From Spisula solida (Eukaryota > Mollusca > Bivalvia > Venerida > Mactridae): a stretch of DNA of 64,000 nucleotides. Position numbers and translations under genes: made by a program. Of the stretch, positions 1 through 12,200 are shown piece after piece. Positions within the stretch are counted from its first letter, which is position 1. Each line of letters begins with the position of its first letter. Under the pieces are notes generated by a model. That model did not search any database. It worked only from the letters and a program-made list of their open reading frames with translations, and was not told the origin of the DNA. Location: assembly GCA_947247005.1 (NCBI GenBank), contig OX365953.1, positions 8,189,001 through 8,253,000 of the forward strand, written 5' to 3'.

Positions 1-39
1 TAAATGTAGTCAAAAGTATCAAAATGACCCTTCAAATTC

Positions 40-180
40 AGAAGCTAGTAGAACCCTGCACCGGTGATGGGTCGTGTGGGTACCGCTCTTGACTAAGTAA
101 CAGATCAAGATGTCCCTGGTTTGAATCTCTGTTGGGACACTTCCTTGGTCATTTCTGTCCGACTATTGCTTAAAATTCAG
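40..180 (+). repeat. tRNA-derived SINE fragment (head region)
   Basis: The stretch around 85-145 reads like a tRNA-derived promoter region. A B-box-like GGTTTGAATCTC lies at about 120-131, preceded by an A-box-like block. No good cloverleaf folds by eye. It is probably a decayed SINE head, related to the heads near 5880-6070 and 23770. Confidence 0.35.
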
Positions 181-307
181 AGTTTCCCACCCAACATAAA
201 ACTACTTGATTTATAATTGAATAAAGGGCGACAGCCGATGCCAATGCCAAGCATAGCCTTTATTTGCCAGTCAGCTTTCTTCTGAAATATGGCAGGCATA
301 TATGTGA

Positions 308-378
308 GCCTCCACCCGGTTTTGAACCTGGGTCGCCAGATTAGACGACAAGCACACTAATCATTGAGCTACGGAGGC
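308..378 (-). repeat. tRNA-like sequence (tRNA pseudogene or SINE head)
   Basis: Read on the minus strand, 378 to 308 is 71 nt long. Its ends can form a seven-pair acceptor stem (GCCTCCG with TGGAGGC, one wobble pair). A GGTTCAAAACC T-arm follows, with one mismatch in its stem. The anticodon stem needs several wobble pairs, the loop lacks the usual T33, and the D-stem is poor. This fits a tRNA pseudogene or a SINE head better than a working tRNA gene. Confidence 0.45.
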
Positions 379-949
379 CACATGGCTCTTTGACCAGGTA
401 TTGGTTTCAGCCGATAGAAAAATTCCTTGATTATACAATCACTCTGGTAACCATGGTACATGTACACGTAAAATTTGAACTAAAGCCAATTAACTAGTCT
501 GGACTTCGTTATGAACCATCTAATTAACCAAAACCCACTAATTTCCATTACTTATTTATACTGTAATCAGTCATATAACTGAACTTAATAATGGTTTACT
601 CTACAACAGTTGATTAATTACCTTTACCATAATGTTTCAAGGTGGGCATAAATATAGGGTCATAGGAATGAGGCCAAGACCGAACATAAAGTATTTTTTG
701 TTTCCCCTTCCCGACCCATGCAGATTTATAATAGATAGGTAGGTAGGTTAAATTTTTGTTTGGAATTGTTTCAGAATTAAAGTTATTGGTCAAGACATAC
801 AAATAAGGAAATTTAGTAATAACTCTAAGGTGAAAAACACCAGTCTAACATTTAAAATAGGCACCAAATTTACTAGTTAGAAATAAGCCTTTATACTAAA
901 AAAATAATTTTTCCATCCCCAATATTTCTTAAAACATAATATTTCAATT

Positions 950-1095
950 TGGGCAATATACTATTTTGGGTAGGGACATTTTTTTCATGATAGGTAGGGG
1001 AAGAGGAAACAAACAATATCTTATTTTAGGCCTAAAATAAAATATTGTTTGTTTCCCCTTACCAACCTACTAGAGCATAAAGTCCCCTACCCAAA
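950..1095. repeat. Imperfect palindrome (foldback element)
   Basis: Two arms of roughly 60 bp face each other around TTAGGCCTAA near 1030. The outer parts read TTGGGTAGGG on the left and CCCCTACCCAA on the right, and the inner parts read AACAAACAATAT and ATATTGTTTGTTT. Related pieces recur at 690-750 and 1260-1325, so this is probably a dispersed foldback family. Confidence 0.5.
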
Positions 1096-1957
1096 TATTT
1101 TGCAATTGTTTTTATGAATAAAGTGGGGTATAAAACATGTATGAAGTGTGAATAGTCACAAAGCATCCAAAATTAACATCAATCAAAAATAGTTGAACCA
1201 GTAAAGTGCATAGAAAAAACAAAAATTATTGACAAGTATTTTTAATTTTTTTTTTAAATACCTACCTACCCAACCTGTAATTGGGCAGGTCAAGAAGGGA
1301 AACACGCAATATTTTAATTTTGGCCTGATCAGAAAGATTCGAGAAAAAATGCTATAAATGAGAAGGAACAATGAAATAAATTAGAATGCATACAATCATG
1401 TTGCACATGGGGTATCTGGAGGGACATATTGATATACTCTTGACTAAATTTTACCATTTTTAAGCAAAATACCCATGGATGATTATAAGAGAAAATGACC
1501 ATTCAAACAAAATCTTGAGGGTCAAACTGTGGCTTTTTGGAAAGGATCAAAACCTCTACTCCCAAGTCAAATGGAACCCCTGGGAGCCCTTGCCTGTCAT
1601 AACTTGAAAAAGCATGCTCTACAGACAAGCTGGATGCTATATTGATGCTCTATACTTTAATACCCCTAATTTAAAGCTGTCAGTGATTGCGCCACACCAT
1701 GATCGAGATTCAAATTGGTCCTTTAACTGACTTTAGTACCCCGTGTAAAAAGTTGTTCTCTCAAACAGACTCCCGCCAACACATTCATGTTCTATGATAA
1801 TGTATTGCCAAGAACTGTTGATTGTTTAATATAAACGAAATTATTGTAAATTTATTACGTTTTATAACAAACCTTGTATTCAAATTACTCTTTCTATTTA
1901 AACACTTTTATGTTTGACAGTCACATGCAAATATCTTTATGCCTATGTCAGAGAGGT

Positions 1958-2224
1958 CAGAGCTACAGATAAGCTGCGTATTGGGGTAATTACCCTATTA
2001 ATTTTCTTAAAAACCCAATAGACTTTGAGAGGAGGGAGTATGAAAAAGCAAAGACAATCTGAAATACTCAAATAGAAAAGGATGTTACAATGAAAAACAG
2101 TACAAAAAAGATCATTTACCCTTTGAGTTTTATTAAATACCCAATTATAATTTGTCAAAACCCAATCAAAATTGAAACTTGGGGGTAAAATACCCAATGG
2201 ACTAAAACCTTATCTGTAGCCCTG
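1958..2224 (-). mobile_element. Short TIR element (MITE), family A, intact copy
   Basis: About 267 bp bounded by inverted repeats CAGAGCTACAGATAAG and CTTATCTGTAGCCCTG. GAGAGGT flanks both ends (1951-1957 and 2224-2230), which fits a target-site duplication of about 7 bp that shares a base with the element end. A second copy in opposite orientation occupies 3715-4459 and matches most of the interior. There is no coding capacity. The TIR beginning with CAG suggests a hAT-like element, but this is not proven. Confidence 0.6.
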
Positions 2225-2379
2225 AGAGGTTCAACATTTAAGGAAGGTAGAATAAGATTGAGTAGGCTAGAGTAAAGTTAGATGTTTATGTTGAAGAAAT
2301 GAATTATGTATACATGTATATATGAATGTAATTTCTTGTATTTATAAATTAATTCAGCACTTGTAAGTCTATCTGTAAA

Positions 2380-2640
2380 AACTAGAGCTGTCGCCATTCG
2401 GCAGACTAATATATCTCCGCCGGCAAGGGGCCATAATTCTGCCAAAATTCATTGCAGCGCATGCACATCTATAGGTTGAGGTTGTTCATCTGTGAAAGTT
2501 TGAGCGAAATCCTGCCAAAACTGTAGGAGGAGTTGCATCCGCAGGAATGCGTCTACTGACAGACAGACAGACGGACAAGCTGAATCCAGTATACCCCAAC
2601 TTACAACTCGTTGGTAATAACCAGGGCAATTTTTTGCTGA
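2380..2640 (+). repeat. Dispersed repeat with GACAGACAGACGGACAAG tract
   Basis: Noncoding repeat containing a CAGACAGACAGACGGACAAG-type tract and a segment (GTTCATCTGTGAAAGTTTGA) that recurs in degraded form at about 30500-30560. I recognise this kind of block as common in bivalve genomes, but I do not assign a named family. Confidence 0.5.
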
Positions 2641-3272
2641 GACTTTACTATACATATATTTGTCACATCGGTATTTATTTCGATCTTCAATGGCCAAAGT
2701 GTTGTGCTCTATAGTTTTCTCTAATCCAAAGTTTTTGAAGTTTAAAAAATTAAAATATTTTTAAAACACAAAAAATATTGTCAAATTAAACAGTAACTTG
2801 TCTGACACAAATTATCATGTTGATACACAGCAAATAACAAAAACAAGACAAGAACACTCCATTAACCTTACCATAAACATAATTATTTAAAATTTCTGCT
2901 GAAAAAACATCCAAATCACGACGTCCGATAACTAGGCCACTATCAAACTAAATTATGACAAAATATGCAGATTTTGCATTTCTTAAATGACAACAATTGC
3001 GCCAAAGCTGAATGTAACACAACATCAATATCAAAGCAAATACTTACCAGTTAACAAATCAGCACGCATACCACGAGGAATTCAGTTAAAATGGATAAAA
3101 TCGACAGCAAAATATGTGTCAAATGTAAACAATTAACGATTACCTCCCCTGGTTGTAATCGGTGTCTCACTAGATATCACCGATTATAAAGCACCCTATG
3201 TATACAAAAGTCGACCGGCTGATGTGTCAAAGTCCATAGCATGATCACTGAGCTATGATCGTTTGTTGAAAG

Positions 3273-6200
3273 ATGTTGCCTTTCTCTGCCCTGTTTGCAT
3301 TAACTGTAACAGTTGTCATAATTGTTTATGTCTTCAACAGGGAATTCCGAGTGAAGAAAAAAGTGGTTGATTTTCCTGTAAAATTCCCAGAAGACAAAAA
3401 TAAATCAAAGGTAGGCTTTTATGTACTGTGTATTGCTTTCTTTTTAAAACTACATTGTAATTTTTACTTGGTAATAGAAAATCCCGGAGATTGGCAGTGC
3501 AATCTACTTTTTTCAAACCTCTGGTAACCGCCCTTCCCCAGGCCCTGGGTTGGGGCGGGGGCATGTTTTTAAATTGACAGGTGCATAAGTAACAACTCAC
3601 ACTGTACTGATGCACATCTGCACATAATGCCCGCAAGGGGTGGTGTAGTATAAATAGATAAGAGATTGATATAATAAATTATAAGTGTTGATGATCCCTC
3701 CAATTATTTATAATCAGAGCTAGAGATAAGGTTTTAGTCCATTTGGTATTTTATAGGGCTGAGTATCGATCAAAATGATCGATACGATATTTGTATCGAT
3801 ACAGAATGATTGATATCTGATATATTGTTTGATATTTTATACCTATGAAATAAAAACAGAGAAACATTTCCTATCTGTTGGATATTAGACTTATTTATCG
3901 AAGTAACATATTTCCAGGCAAAGAATTGGTGGGGCGATATGTTGGGCTTATTGAATAAGAGTAGGTCTGGTAATGACGGCTTCTAAAATGATACATTGAC
4001 TTGCAATAAAGGAAACTAGATTATGATGCACCTTACAGTGAAACATGAGTTAAAGTCGGCAATAAAAAACAACACAAAACCAAGCAAATCATGTTTTTTT
4101 TATTTAATTTTGTTTTGATCGATATTTGTTCGATACGAGAACGTTTGATACGGTATATCGACCGAACCCTAAATACAGGTCTTCGATTGGATACGTGAAC
4201 CGGTACTCAGCCCTAGTATTTTACCCCCTACTTTCAATTTTGATTGGGTTTTGATAAATTTTAATTGGGTATTTAATAAAACTCATAGGGTAAATTAATG
4301 ATCTTTTATATACTATTTTTCTCTAAAAAATCATTTTCTATTTAAGTATTTCAGATTGTCTTTGCTTTTTCTTGCTCTCTCCTCTCAAAATCTATTGGGT
4401 TTTTAAGAAAATTAATTGGGTAATTCGTAACCCTAATACGCAGCTTATCTGTAGCTCTGTTTACAGTAGTGCTTTGTGTTAATCAATGTAACATGGATGT
4501 ATATATTTCAGTCATTGGACAGAGAATGGTATGATGTTGCTATTGTTGGTGCTGGACCTGGTGGTGCTACCACTGCATTCTTTCTTGGTAATTATTGTCA
4601 TCTGTTTATTAGAGCTGTCATTGATAGAAGCGATAACAATGTATCGACAATATTTTTCATCCAATCGATTATTGATTCACATTTTGAAATATCAATACAT
4701 GGGTTATATAAAATTATATAAACGAATGCATGGAGCCACCAAAAATCCTCCTTTTCCTGCACAAAACCGTTCCTTTGTTAAAATAGAAGGTGACAAATTG
4801 GTCAGAAATCTTCACTCAAACCAAAGGTGCTATTTTCAAAAGCTGATTCTATACCCAACATGTACAGAAGAATGGCTAAAAAGAGAATCATGACCAAAAT
4901 TAAGGGCCTGTTTCTTGTTCATCTATGTATGTAAATGGATATTTTGATGTTACTGTATAATAATAGCCAATGCTTGTTTTCCGATATATATTGAAATCAT
5001 AGATATGCCTTGGGTCGTATCAATGACAGCTCTACTTGTTTGTAAGCAATTGTGTCTGCCCTAGCTCTAGGTCGGAGGTTATTGACATATCAGGCTGGGA
5101 TGAAAACAAAATGACCACACACTAATGACTGCATGCGGTCTCAGTAGAACAAAATAAATAAAATAAAATTAAGCCATTAATACCAACTAGGCCTAATAAT
5201 TATTCCCCGATTTAAGTATCGATCAGGCCATAGGTACCTGTGCTACAACTTCCCCATATACAAATACTGATAGGGTAACCATTATTCTTTACTGTTAAGG
5301 AACCTCAATTATTGACCTCCAAATACTACTAACTTGCTATATTGATGAATTTCTGCTGACATGACAATTTCTTCTGCATATTCAGCTGGGTACTGTTTTA
5401 TCAAAGCACTTAAATTGCAAACTTACGATCACATTTAAATTCCTCATCATTTGTTTACAATTATAAAAAGTTGTAAATGGAGCTGCACTACTAATTAGGA
5501 TTCAGTTACCTACCCCTACGAACCATATCCGTCACCAATTTGCAGTTGTTAAAGAATTATAAAGAATTCATATTTGAGCGTAACTTTAATATTTTAGTAA
5601 GTGCTTTGATAGAACAGTACCCAGCTGCCGTAGTGGCCATTCTAAAATTTTGTGATTATTTTTATTTTTCAGCAAAGCTTGGTTGGAAATGTCTGTTGCT
5701 AGAAAAGAAGAAATTCCCTCGCGATAAATACTGTGGCGATGCTGTGTGTAAAACCGCTATAGAAATCCTGATTGAGATGGGAATATATGAAAAATTAATC
5801 AGTGAAAATAAAGCACACATTGTAAGTATGACATCTCTATCTTCAGATCACGTTACTCATCTGATTATTTCAAGGTGACACGCTTATAGTCGAGTGGTTA
5901 ACGCTCTCGACCACCGATCCACAGGTCCCTGGTACATAAATTTCAGCTGGGGCACTTTGTCAATATTGAAGTGGCGTTATTATGCTTTTCAGTGTATTCC
6001 AACCGCCTCCTCGATAGTCTAGTGGTTGAGCTTTTCGCTTTGAGTGCGGGAGGTCTCGGGTTTGATCTCTGGCCGCGTCATACCAAAGATGAAATAAAAA
6101 TGGTACCAGAAATTCCCTTGCTAGACGCTCAGCATAAACGGGAAATTAGCTTCTCTTCTCTCATACCCTCATGTCGATAGATAACAACAGGAATGAGGTG

Positions 6201-9200
6201 TCGAGAGTGATTAATATAAGTTGGAAAAACTTGTTTTACAATCGACCTTAAATAAATTAGTATAAACTAACCAACTAGAGATTAACTTGGGTTGGTAACC
6301 CAGAGGTAGTCTTGTGTGTTTCTGTGCTATATACTGTGAACGTTAAAGAATCAAGGAGCCTATTAAAAAAAATTTAGAAAGAGCCAGACATGCATATATA
6401 AGCGCACCCTGATTCCTTGTATCACACAAACTTTTTGTCACTTCCCTCGAAGCCAGAGGTCATTGACCGACTAGGTAGGAATAAAACCAGATGGTCAGGC
6501 ACTTACAACTGTCTCAGTTGAACGCAAAAAAATCAGATTATTTAGATGTTATAGTAGAACTTTCTAGCTTATAAGTATTTATTATGTATCTTATTTGTGT
6601 AATTACCTGTTAAATAAGTCCTAAATTATATTTGTGTCTATTTTTGTCTACTTGTTTATATTGTCCTAAATTGTATTCGTGTCTACTTTTGTTGAAGTAG
6701 TTGTGGCTATTTTTGTCTACTTTTGTTAAATTGTCCTAATTTTATTTGTGTCTACTTTTAGTTATATAACTCTGAATTGTTTTTGTGTCTTCTTGTGCTA
6801 AATTCCTCTAAATAGTATTTGTGTCTACTTTTGTTGAAATGCTCTAAATTGTATTTATGTATACTTGTGTCTACTTTTGTTGAATCGCTCTAATTTGTAT
6901 TTGTGTATATTTACTATTGTTGAATTGCTCTAAATTGTATTTGTGTATACTTTTATTAAAATGCCAATAATTGTATAATGAAGCAGTTTGCGGTGTGTTG
7001 TTGTGTTGACTGTGGTGGCGCGTAATGTAAGCCACGCTCACCGGATGCTGCTGCTGACGTTGGTATAAGTTTCCAAACGTTGATGTTGATAGATATAAGT
7101 GTCCAACCGTTGATGTAAAACTAACTTTGTCAGGTTTAGATATTTTTAATTTAGTTCAACAAATGTATATTTCACAAAGTTTATAATAATGCATATTGTC
7201 ACAAAGTTAAGTTCTCACAAAGTTATTAATCAATTGGTAATCCAATAATCATATTTTAACTTGAACTCAAGTTACTATTTAATATGGTACTCCATATTTA
7301 GTCCTATTTATGTGCTAGTTAGGAACTCCTAACTAACACAACCTAACGCCTAAAAATTACTAGTTACTAATGTACTCTTAATAAGATTTCCTTGACTTAT
7401 ATACAAAGTCTGTAGACATTGACGCCTAGAGCAATTGATCTCAAAGGAAGTGGCTTTTAACACTTAATAATAAAACAGTCAAACATAATTATTTTAAGAC
7501 TTCAATCTATGACAATTAAACAATAGGTGTAAAAATAATAAAAGAAAGTTTGCAACATGGTTTGAAAGATATGGCTTGATAGGAAATTGATAATATCTCA
7601 GGAAACAAGGTATTATAATTAAGAACTCAAAATTGACATGTGTTCAGAGATTGAGCAATATTATTAGAAGTTGAATTTTAAACAATAGAAACCGTGGTTG
7701 GTTGTATAACAATAATTATGAAAAATAAATGGCAAATTTTACATCATAAAAGTTCTCCCCAACTTAATTAACTTTCGACCTCGAAAGTAAAAAATTAGAA
7801 CAATCATAAGGACATTTAAATCACTTGACAATTATGTTAAATTTGCATGTAATTTCATAAGTTCAATAATATTGCAACATTCAAATTATCCCTAGTTAAC
7901 CTATCAAAAGGAATGCAATAGCACATAGTCATATTAGGAAGCATATCTCCTGTATGAAATAAGTTTTAATATTTTTCAAAGTTAATAATTAAGTACAGCA
8001 CACACATAGTGCACAAAACAGTAACAAATCCGGTGCATATAGTCAAATGCTGTCACTTCACCACTGTCCACACTTCACTATTTATGTCCTCGGAACTTAA
8101 TGATCGACTGCAAACTTGGAACTTGCCGGTTGTTGCCTATTATGGTCTGACGGACTCCATCTTGACGCCTTTGGCATTATTCGGTGTTCACTGCACGTCT
8201 TCACAAGTACGGGGAATACTCGCTTGCTGTTCCCGAGGATCCAAGGTACCGAGAAAGCTACGACAGCTAAAAAGTGTCGTACCCCGGATGTTCTCACACC
8301 AACTATAATGAAGCAGTTTGCAGTGTGTTGTTGTGTTGACTGTGGTGGCGCGTAATGTAAGCCACGCTCACCGGATGCTGCTGCTGACGTTGGTATAAGT
8401 TTCCAAACGTTGATGTTGATAGATATAAGTGTCCAACCGTTGATGTAAAACTAACTTTGTCAGGTTTAGATATTTTTAATTTAGTTCAACAAATGTATAT
8501 TTCACAAAGTTTATAATAATGCATATTGTCACAAAGTTAAGTTCTCACAAAGTTATTAATCAATTGGTAATCCAATAATCATATTTTAACTTGAACTCAA
8601 GTTACTATTTAATATGGTACTCCATATTTAGTCCTATTTATGTGCTAGTTAGGAACTTCTAACTAACACAACCTAGCGCCTAAAAATTACTAGTTACTAA
8701 TGTACTCTTAATAAGATTTCCTTGACTTATATACAAAGTCTGTAGACATTGACGCCTAGAGCAATTGATCTCAAAGGAAGTGGCTTTTAACACTTAATAA
8801 TAAAACAGTCAAACATAATTATTTTAAGACTTCAATCTATGACAATTAAAACAATAGGTGTAAAAATAATAAAAGAAAGTTTGCAACATGGTTTGAAAGA
8901 TATGGCTTGATAGGAAATTGATAATATCTCAGGAAACAAGGTATTATAATTAAGAACTCAAAATTGACATGTGTTCAGAGATTGAGCAATATTATTAGAA
9001 GTTGAATTTTAAACAATAGAAACCGTGGTTGGTTGTATAACAATAATTATGAAAAATAAATGGCAAATTTTACATCATAAAAGTTGTACTAAATTTTGTG
9101 TATATTTTCGTCTTTCTACTTTTGCTGTATATAGTATTTATGTCTACATGTAATTGTGTCTACTTTTGTTAAATTGCTTAGACTTGTATTTGTGTATTTT

Positions 9201-12200
9201 TTTCGTCTTTCTACTTTTGCTATATTGCTGTATATTATATGCTAATGTTTTCTATCCCTCAGTCTGACAGTGGTGGTATGTGCAGTCCTAATGGTTTGAG
9301 CTATATTGGTCGTAGTAAAGAAGGCTATGGTGACGTGCCGGCAGCTTTGGCATGTAAACGTATACTACTTGATGAAGCTATTGCCATGGCTGCAAAAAGG
9401 TGTGCTGTTCTAATATGAAGTTTTAAAAGTTGTACACTTGGTCCCATAGGCAAATTTTGCTTTTTATTGTCGTTATGAAACTATACTACATCCCATGTAA
9501 GTAGATATTAAAATATAAAGTACATAAAGAAACACACATGCTACATTTTCTCCAAAGGGTTACATGTTAGCCAATTGTTTGGTGTGTTTTGATTGTAACA
9601 AGTTATATGTGTCGGTGAAGTCTGTTTCAAAACTTAAGCTTTTCGGCCAAGAATTTTAGGAAGAAATCGCTGAATGCTTTAATCCTGGAAAATGCTATTT
9701 GAACAACTGGTATTAAAAACATTCAAATCAGAGCCACATGTGAATACAGTTTAAGACCTGAAGCAGAGATATCTGGTAACAAGAATACACAAACATGACT
9801 GATGTACATAGTTCAGGAAGAAAATGGCAGACTGACCAAAATGGCCGGTTTCACAAGTAACCCGTTGAAAAACTAGTTACTTGATTGTATTATTTAGAAT
9901 GGGTGCAGATTTAAAGGAAGAACAACCTGTAGCAGACGCAGAGTTCAACAAGGAGTCAAATCTGTGGAAGATTAACATAGAGGATAGTGACAACACTTAC
10001 CAAGCTAGAGTATGTATAAGTATAGGTTATTACACAGGACTGGAGGGCATTAAGTCGATATTGGCAAACTGTGTTAGGTATTGGCTCGAGGGCTTCAGCC
10101 AATATGGACTAAATGCACAACAACCCTGTTTTATAACATTTTTATCGCATATGTTTAACACATGCAGAGCTGCAAAACAGTCAAAATCTTCAATTTGCAT
10201 TCAGGCGCGATAATGACATCACATGTTTGTGTACGTTATGTACGACTGTCGCTACCAAAATGACCAGATATAGCCTCAATACGGAACTTAAGCACACCGG
10301 AAGAGTGCCAAATATCAATATTAAAATGCAGTGCAATTTTGTAACTATATTTAGTAACATGCCATAACTCATTTTATCAGGTCAGTCACCTGGACAGACA
10401 TCATAAAGAACATGAATGAAACTGAAGAGCTACAAAGATATGACAACTTACTGCAACAGCCTGCTGCATCATTCAACTCAAATGTGAACCCTCACACAAG
10501 CTGTGTGTTGGGCAGTGTGTCGTGTAATTGTGGTCTGTGTTGTTTTTCATGTTTTCTGCGCTCAGCTGTTTAAGGTGAGTGCTGCCTTTCCTGTCTGATT
10601 TTAGTATATATTTTAGTATCTTTTTGGGGATTCGAACCAACAACAACATAATACATGTGATAATTTATTTTTTTACAGGTTTTGGTTTGTGCTGATGGGG
10701 CGCCATCTCGTCTTGCAACACAGCTTGGTATTGTTAACCGCCCACCAGATAGCACGTGTTCACGTTCATATGTTGAAGGTGGTACTCACAAGTTCAAAGC
10801 TGATGGTGTTGTTTTCTATAACAAGGAACTTTTACCAGGTTGGAACTTTACATGCATATAACTATACAGATTTTTTATTTCAAGTTTAAGAACGATTAAC
10901 ATGTTTCTAAAGCAAAAAAAGACAATAAATAGGAACAAACCCTTATTATGTGTGTATTGGGAAATTAAAGCCTTAAATGGGAAGTAAAACTAAGCATAAT
11001 AAACAACAATATACGATGTAGGGTGCAGGAGTCTTGATAATCGTCCCTCGGTTTGAATAATCACTTCCTGCGGGTCGATTATCTAGACCCCATCCTTCAC
11101 AGCCATGTACATTTGTTTATCCACTATCCTCTTATCCTCTGTTCCATCCCCATCTGCACCACTGCTTAGACTAACCCAATCAAGGTGTGAATAATGTTAC
11201 CTGTAAGGGCGATGTCTGTAAATTTTGATATTCCTGGGTGCTGTATCTCGATGTTGGCTGCAAACAAACCCGGAGAGAAATAGTCTCCTGTGGGAGTCTG
11301 GAACGCAGGTAGCCCAAAAACCAGATGAAATTAAATGTCAAAGGGTGGCTAAACGGCTGAATTGCTGAAAGCTGCCCTCAAAAACTTTTTGAAGACATGC
11401 TTTCCTGGGTCAGTAGGTAACTAAATGTATGTTATTTATCCACATTGTATAAATATGTGTTCCTTTTCATTACACATGTATAATCTAGCTTGTTAAATGT
11501 CTTTTATTATTTGCTTTCAATGGATTATGGAGATTTTTCAGTGAAAATAACAGTGAAATTACCACTTTGTTATTTTCACTGTTTTAGAAGCTGGTTTCAG
11601 TATCATGCAGAAAAAGAAACGCAACGTCAATGGTGCCAGGCTTTAAAATATGTGTTACTTCATCATGACGTCATAATTCTCACGTCGTGACGTTCTGTCT
11701 TCGACATGATTTATCAATTAAGCCAATTACGGCACACATTTAAGAGGAATTGAGGCATATGATAAACAGATTTTTTTTAGATTTTAGGTGTAAAGTCAAT
11801 TTTATTTCATTCGTGATCACAGAAAATTAAATTTTCTCTTGATTTTGTGTGATCACTCGATGAAATAAAATTCGATCTTTCACCAAAATCAACAAATATC
11901 TGCTATATAACATGTCATAAGTTGAATACTATTACATTATGTATTATTCAACATCTAACATTATATTAGTGACATATTACATACTTGAATATCTTATTTG
12001 AAATTTATCTCAATTTATCAATTTCCAGGATATGCGGCTTTGTTTCGACACCCAAATGATGTGCTCAACTATTGCTGTTATATTATACCTGGTAATCCAA
12101 AATGTACTCCAGACAACCTAGCTCAATGGCACGATTATCTCATGACCAAGGATCCAAACATAAGCCGAGCATTAGGAAGTGACTTCAAAATCGAAAGGAT

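Noticed and set aside
308..378. Functional tRNA gene
   Set aside because: The acceptor stem is good but the anticodon stem relies on wobble pairs, T33 is missing and the D-stem is weak.
8009..8355. Overlapping 99-, 66- and 79-codon frames inside the LTR-like element
   Set aside because: No recognisable gag, protease or RT motifs; frames overlap on both strands and one runs into the terminal repeat.
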